From the NCBI GenBank assembly GCA_003661905.1, contig QMXA01000028.1:1-8374 (forward strand): DNA of 8,374 nt, written 5' to 3'. Numbering within the stretch: the stretch's first letter is position 1; each line of letters opens with the position of its first letter. The position numbers and the translations under genes were made by a program. This stretch comes from Thermoprotei archaeon. GTDB taxonomy: Archaea; Thermoproteota; Thermoprotei_A; Sulfolobales; Ignisphaeraceae. Under the pieces are notes generated by a model. It worked only from the letters and a program-made list of their open reading frames with translations, had not been told where the DNA came from and ran no database searches. Below are positions 6,184 through 8,374 of the stretch, piece by piece.

Positions 6184-6852
6184 TTATTTACGGGTTCTTA
6201 AGTTCATATATTCTAGCCCTAATTTAATTAACTTCGCTGTTTCGGCTACTCTTCTCCCAACCTGCCTTGCCGCTTCTAAACCTGCTTTATCCTCTTTAAC
6301 TGCTTCAAGATCTCTAGCTGTTTTACCTAGGGTCCATGCTGCTGCACCTATGTATGATGTTGGTGTATAGCCTGAAACAACTATAATATCCATTGTTAGG
6401 AAGAAGTGAATTATTGTTGCTAATGCATGTTCAACACCTCCATGGCGATCATACCCTACAGCGATAGCGCCACCAACTTTCTTAGAGAAATCTCCTCTAA
6501 ATGGAGCTTCGGGATAGAATCTCGCCTTCATCAATGTTGTTAATCTATCCATAAATGCTTTTAACTGTGCTGTTACTGTGTGCATATAAACAGGTGTTCC
6601 TATAATTATTCCATCAGCTTCTACGAACTTTTTATATAGTGGTAACATATCATCTTGCTGAATACATAGTACTTTTCTATCTACACATTGATAACAAGCT
6701 AAACAAGGATTGATTTTCTTACCCCTTAATGGTATGAACTCTATTTCAACATCTCCAACTTCCTCAGCTGCTTTCAAAGCCTCTTTAACAAGAATCTCCG
6801 TATTCCCTTTTCTAGGACTTCCACTTATTCCAATTACTTTAACTAGGACCAT
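6184..6852 (-). CDS. Iron-sulfur flavoprotein (Isf-like, NADPH-dependent FMN reductase fold)
   Basis: This 222-residue flavodoxin-fold protein opens with the FMN phosphate-binding loop GISGSPRKGNTE at 8-19, typical of the FMN reductase/iron-sulfur flavoprotein family. A compact cysteine motif follows, C50-x2-C53-x2-C56-x6-C63 (PCLACYQC at 49-56), which in archaeal Isf binds one [4Fe-4S] cluster next to FMN. IIGTPVYMHTVTAQLKAFMDR at about 87-107 is the second flavin-binding signature. Isf proteins take electrons from ferredoxin and are linked to oxygen or peroxide reduction in methanogens; the role here is unknown. It is the first gene of a unit with larA and has a TATA box about 50 nt upstream. 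The ATG is fixed by an in-frame TAA two codons upstream; GGGG at about -10 is the only SD-like run. The family is firm; the physiological acceptor is open. Confidence 0.88.
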   Translation of the reverse strand: MVLVKVIGISGSPRKGNTEILVKEALKAAEEVGDVEIEFIPLRGKKINPCLACYQCVDRKVLCIQQDDMLPLYKKFVEADGIIIGTPVYMHTVTAQLKAFMDRLTTLMKARFYPEAPFRGDFSKKVGGAIAVGYDRHGGVEHALATIIHFFLTMDIIVVSGYTPTSYIGAAAWTLGKTARDLEAVKEDKAGLEAARQVGRRVAETAKLIKLGLEYMNLRTRK

Positions 6853-6874
6853 GATTTAACCCCGAAAATGTTTT

Positions 6875-6918
6875 ATCTCAATTAATGAATATTGTAGATG
6901 CACTTTATAAATCTCAAT
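6875..6918. repeat. Pair of 8-bp direct repeats (ATCTCAAT) around the flavoprotein promoter
   Basis: ATCTCAAT occurs at 6875-6882 and 6911-6918, 36 bp apart. Read on the minus strand, ATTGAGAT abuts the upstream side of the TATA box and recurs at the predicted transcription start. The placement suits a regulator, but eight bases in AT-rich DNA can recur by chance. Confidence 0.25.
6904..6911 (-). promoter_or_regulatory. TATA box for the flavoprotein-larA unit
   Basis: TTTATAAA on the minus strand predicts a transcription start near 6880-6882 and a leader of about 28 nt before the ATG at 6850-6852. It is identical in core to the acdA box. The gap and the T-rich tract upstream make it an independent promoter. 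Confidence 0.65.
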
Positions 6919-6957
6919 GGTTTCAATTTTTAACTATGCATTTTCCGGTTAATGATT

Positions 6958-6975
6958 ACGAAAACGAGAAAAAGA
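6958..6975 (-). terminator. T-rich terminator-like tract after ilvD
   Basis: About 60 nt after the ilvD stop the minus strand runs TCTTTTTCTCGTTTTCGT. Archaeal RNA polymerase ends transcription at oligo-T tracts without needing a hairpin, and I see no strong stem here. It separates ilvD from the downstream promoter. Confidence 0.4.
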
Positions 6976-7036
6976 TTTATTTGAATAATCTAAGTGATTG
7001 TTCGGTTTTGAGATCTACTATAGAGATGCATAGTTT

Positions 7037-8374
7037 TTAATCAACTTTAAGTATAGCTCCTTCCGCTGCTGAGGTGACCGAGTGAGCGTATCTCACTAGG
7101 TATCCCTTGGAGATTTTGGGTTTCGGTGCTTTCCATCTCTTAGCTCTTTCCCTTAGTATATCTTTTGGAACTTTTAGCTCTAATCTCCTGTTGGGTATAT
7201 CAATGAGTATTAAATCATCATTCTCCACTAAAGCTATTGGGCCTCCTTCAGCAGCTTCTGGTGATACATGACCTACGGTTGGTCCCCTCGTTGCACCAGA
7301 GAATCTTCCATCAGTTACGAGGGCTACTTTATCATCTAATTTCATGTGTCGTAGAGCTTCTGGTGAAAGTATCATTTCCCTCATTCCTGGGCCTCCTCTT
7401 GGCCCTTCATATCTTATAACTATGACTTCTCCTCTTTCAATCTTCCCATCGTATATTGCTTTTACAGCTTCTTCCTCGCTATTGAAGACCTTAGCCCTTC
7501 CTTCAAATGTCAACATATTAGGAGGCACAGTTGTTGTCCTTACAATCGCGCCTTTAGGTGCTAATGAACCTTTTAATACAGCTAAACAACCTTCCTTATG
7601 AACAGGTTTTTCCAGCGGTCTTATGACTTCCTCATTAGCTATTACAGCTTCCGAAATTATTTCACCTATAGTTTTACCAGATACTGTCAGGCATTCTAAG
7701 TGTAGCAAGTTCTTTAGACGTAGCATTACTGCTGGAATACCACCAGCATTATCTAGATCAATCATCATGTAGGGTCCTGAAGGCCACATATTACATATGT
7801 GAGGAGTTGTTCGACTAAGTTTATCAAATATATCCATATCTATATCTATGCCTAGTTCATGAGCTATGGCTGGTACATGTAGAACCATATTTGTTGAACC
7901 TCCTAGTGCTAGACCTATTCTAATAGCATTCTCAAATGCTTCTTTAGTCATGATTTTGGATGGGGTTATGTTCTTCTCCAATAATTTAACTATTTGATAA
8001 CCACTTATTTTGGCGATTCTAAGTTTTCTCGCATCAACAGCATGAGCCGTAGCACAGTATGGTAAGGTCATCCCTAGTGCTTCAGCTATGCAACCCATAG
8101 TATTAGCTGTATACATCCCAGGGCATGAACCTGGACCTGGACATGCATGCATCTCAAGTTCCAGTACTTCCTTTTCAGTCATTTCTCCTCGCTTATATCT
8201 TCCTACAGCATCTGAGACATGTAGTGCTGTTATTCTTTTACCACGATATATCCCAGGTAACATTGGTCCTCCAGTAACCATTATAGCTGGGATATCAAGT
8301 CTTGCTGCTGCCATAAGCATTCCTGGAACAATTTTATCACATGAACCTATCAAGACCATCGCGTCAAATCTATG
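7037..8374 (-). CDS. ilvD: Dihydroxy-acid dehydratase, missing its N-terminus at the window edge
   Basis: The frame is open to the last base, with HRFDA before the first ATG at 8357-8359, so this is 445 residues of a protein normally about 550-560 long; roughly 110 N-terminal residues are outside. IlvD dehydrates 2,3-dihydroxy-isovalerate and 2,3-dihydroxy-3-methylvalerate in valine, isoleucine and leucine synthesis. In the visible part, GSCDKIVPG (C12, K14) carries the second cluster cysteine and the lysine that is carbamylated for the Mg site, CPGPGSCPGMYTANTM (C84) the third cysteine, and DGRFSGATRGPTVGHVSPEAAEGG at 355-378 the C-terminal signature with the catalytic serine S359. The 72-residue C12-C84 spacing matches the E. 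coli enzyme (73). The first cluster cysteine is off-window. Some archaeal relatives dehydrate sugar acids such as gluconate, which cannot be excluded. It is separated from the downstream genes by a terminator-like tract. Confidence 0.93.
   Translation of the reverse strand, partial: HRFDAMVLIGSCDKIVPGMLMAAARLDIPAIMVTGGPMLPGIYRGKRITALHVSDAVGRYKRGEMTEKEVLELEMHACPGPGSCPGMYTANTMGCIAEALGMTLPYCATAHAVDARKLRIAKISGYQIVKLLEKNITPSKIMTKEAFENAIRIGLALGGSTNMVLHVPAIAHELGIDIDMDIFDKLSRTTPHICNMWPSGPYMMIDLDNAGGIPAVMLRLKNLLHLECLTVSGKTIGEIISEAVIANEEVIRPLEKPVHKEGCLAVLKGSLAPKGAIVRTTTVPPNMLTFEGRAKVFNSEEEAVKAIYDGKIERGEVIVIRYEGPRGGPGMREMILSPEALRHMKLDDKVALVTDGRFSGATRGPTVGHVSPEAAEGGPIALVENDDLILIDIPNRRLELKVPKDILRERAKRWKAPKPKISKGYLVRYAHSVTSAAEGAILKVD

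Larger units (their letters stand above)
6853..7036. other. 184-bp intergenic region between ilvD and the flavoprotein gene
   Basis: This is the longest gap in the window. It holds the probable ilvD terminator (6958-6975), the flavoprotein TATA box (6904-6911) and two ATCTCAAT direct repeats. No coding frame with a start and SD, no tRNA and no convincing C/D-box RNA is visible in it. Confidence 0.6.

Noticed and set aside
6951..7012. Possible C/D-box guide RNA on the plus strand (ATGATTA near 6952)
   Set aside because: The C-box is imperfect and no CTGA D-box follows at a suitable distance.
6932..7035. 10-bp inverted repeat AACTATGCAT / ATGCATAGTT (6932-6941 and 7026-7035)
   Set aside because: The arms are 84 bp apart, each contains the self-complementary ATGCAT, and the flanks do not extend the match. 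Chance in AT-rich intergenic DNA is a sufficient explanation.
8357..8359. ATG as the start of ilvD
   Set aside because: The frame continues upstream to the window edge as HRFDA, a stretch that fits IlvD just before the conserved CDK motif. This ATG is internal and the gene is partial.
1..8374. Mobile element, CRISPR, toxin-antitoxin or other defence system
   Set aside because: I read both strands for regularly spaced repeats, transposase or integrase motifs and small paired genes and found none. The strand is uniformly coding on minus with conserved metabolic proteins.

Overview
The window looks like chromosomal DNA of an anaerobic, probably hyperthermophilic archaeon, most likely Thermoproteota (Crenarchaeota); I cannot name a genus. 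The DNA is AT-rich, Arg is mostly AGA/AGG and Ile often ATA. TATA boxes of the TTTATAAA type stand at archaeal distances from starts, and several genes have GGTG-type Shine-Dalgarno (SD) motifs. The proteins include a ferredoxin-dependent 2-oxoacid oxidoreductase, an ADP-forming acyl-CoA synthetase subunit and a tungsten-type aldehyde oxidoreductase. All eight genes lie on the minus strand, so transcription runs from high to low coordinates. I see no tRNA, rRNA, CRISPR array, insertion sequence or phage gene.

In transcription order: (1) ilvD, dihydroxy-acid dehydratase, cut at its N-terminus by the right window edge, followed by a 184-bp gap with a T-rich terminator-like tract and a good TATA box. 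(2) A two-gene unit of an iron-sulfur flavoprotein (Isf-like) and a LarA-family nickel-pincer 2-hydroxyacid racemase/epimerase. (3) acdA, the alpha subunit of an ADP-forming acyl-CoA synthetase, with its own TATA box. (4) A tight cluster iorA-iorB-fdx-aor: indolepyruvate ferredoxin oxidoreductase alpha and beta, a four-cluster [4Fe-4S] protein, and the first 121 residues of an aldehyde ferredoxin oxidoreductase running off the left edge. iorA/iorB overlap by 1 nt and fdx/aor by 8 nt.

The genes suggest one energy-conserving route for aromatic (or other) 2-oxo acids. Ior converts the arylpyruvate to arylacetyl-CoA plus reduced ferredoxin, and Acd converts the CoA ester to the acid with ATP formation. 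The Aor/four-cluster pair could oxidise the aldehyde made by non-oxidative decarboxylation in the same oxidoreductase. LarA may feed the route by interconverting enantiomers of a 2-hydroxy acid such as phenyllactate. The individual reactions are established for these families; the integrated route, and LarA's place in it, are my inference from gene order. The Acd beta subunit, a 2-hydroxyacid dehydrogenase, an aminotransferase and the LarBCE cofactor genes are not in the window.
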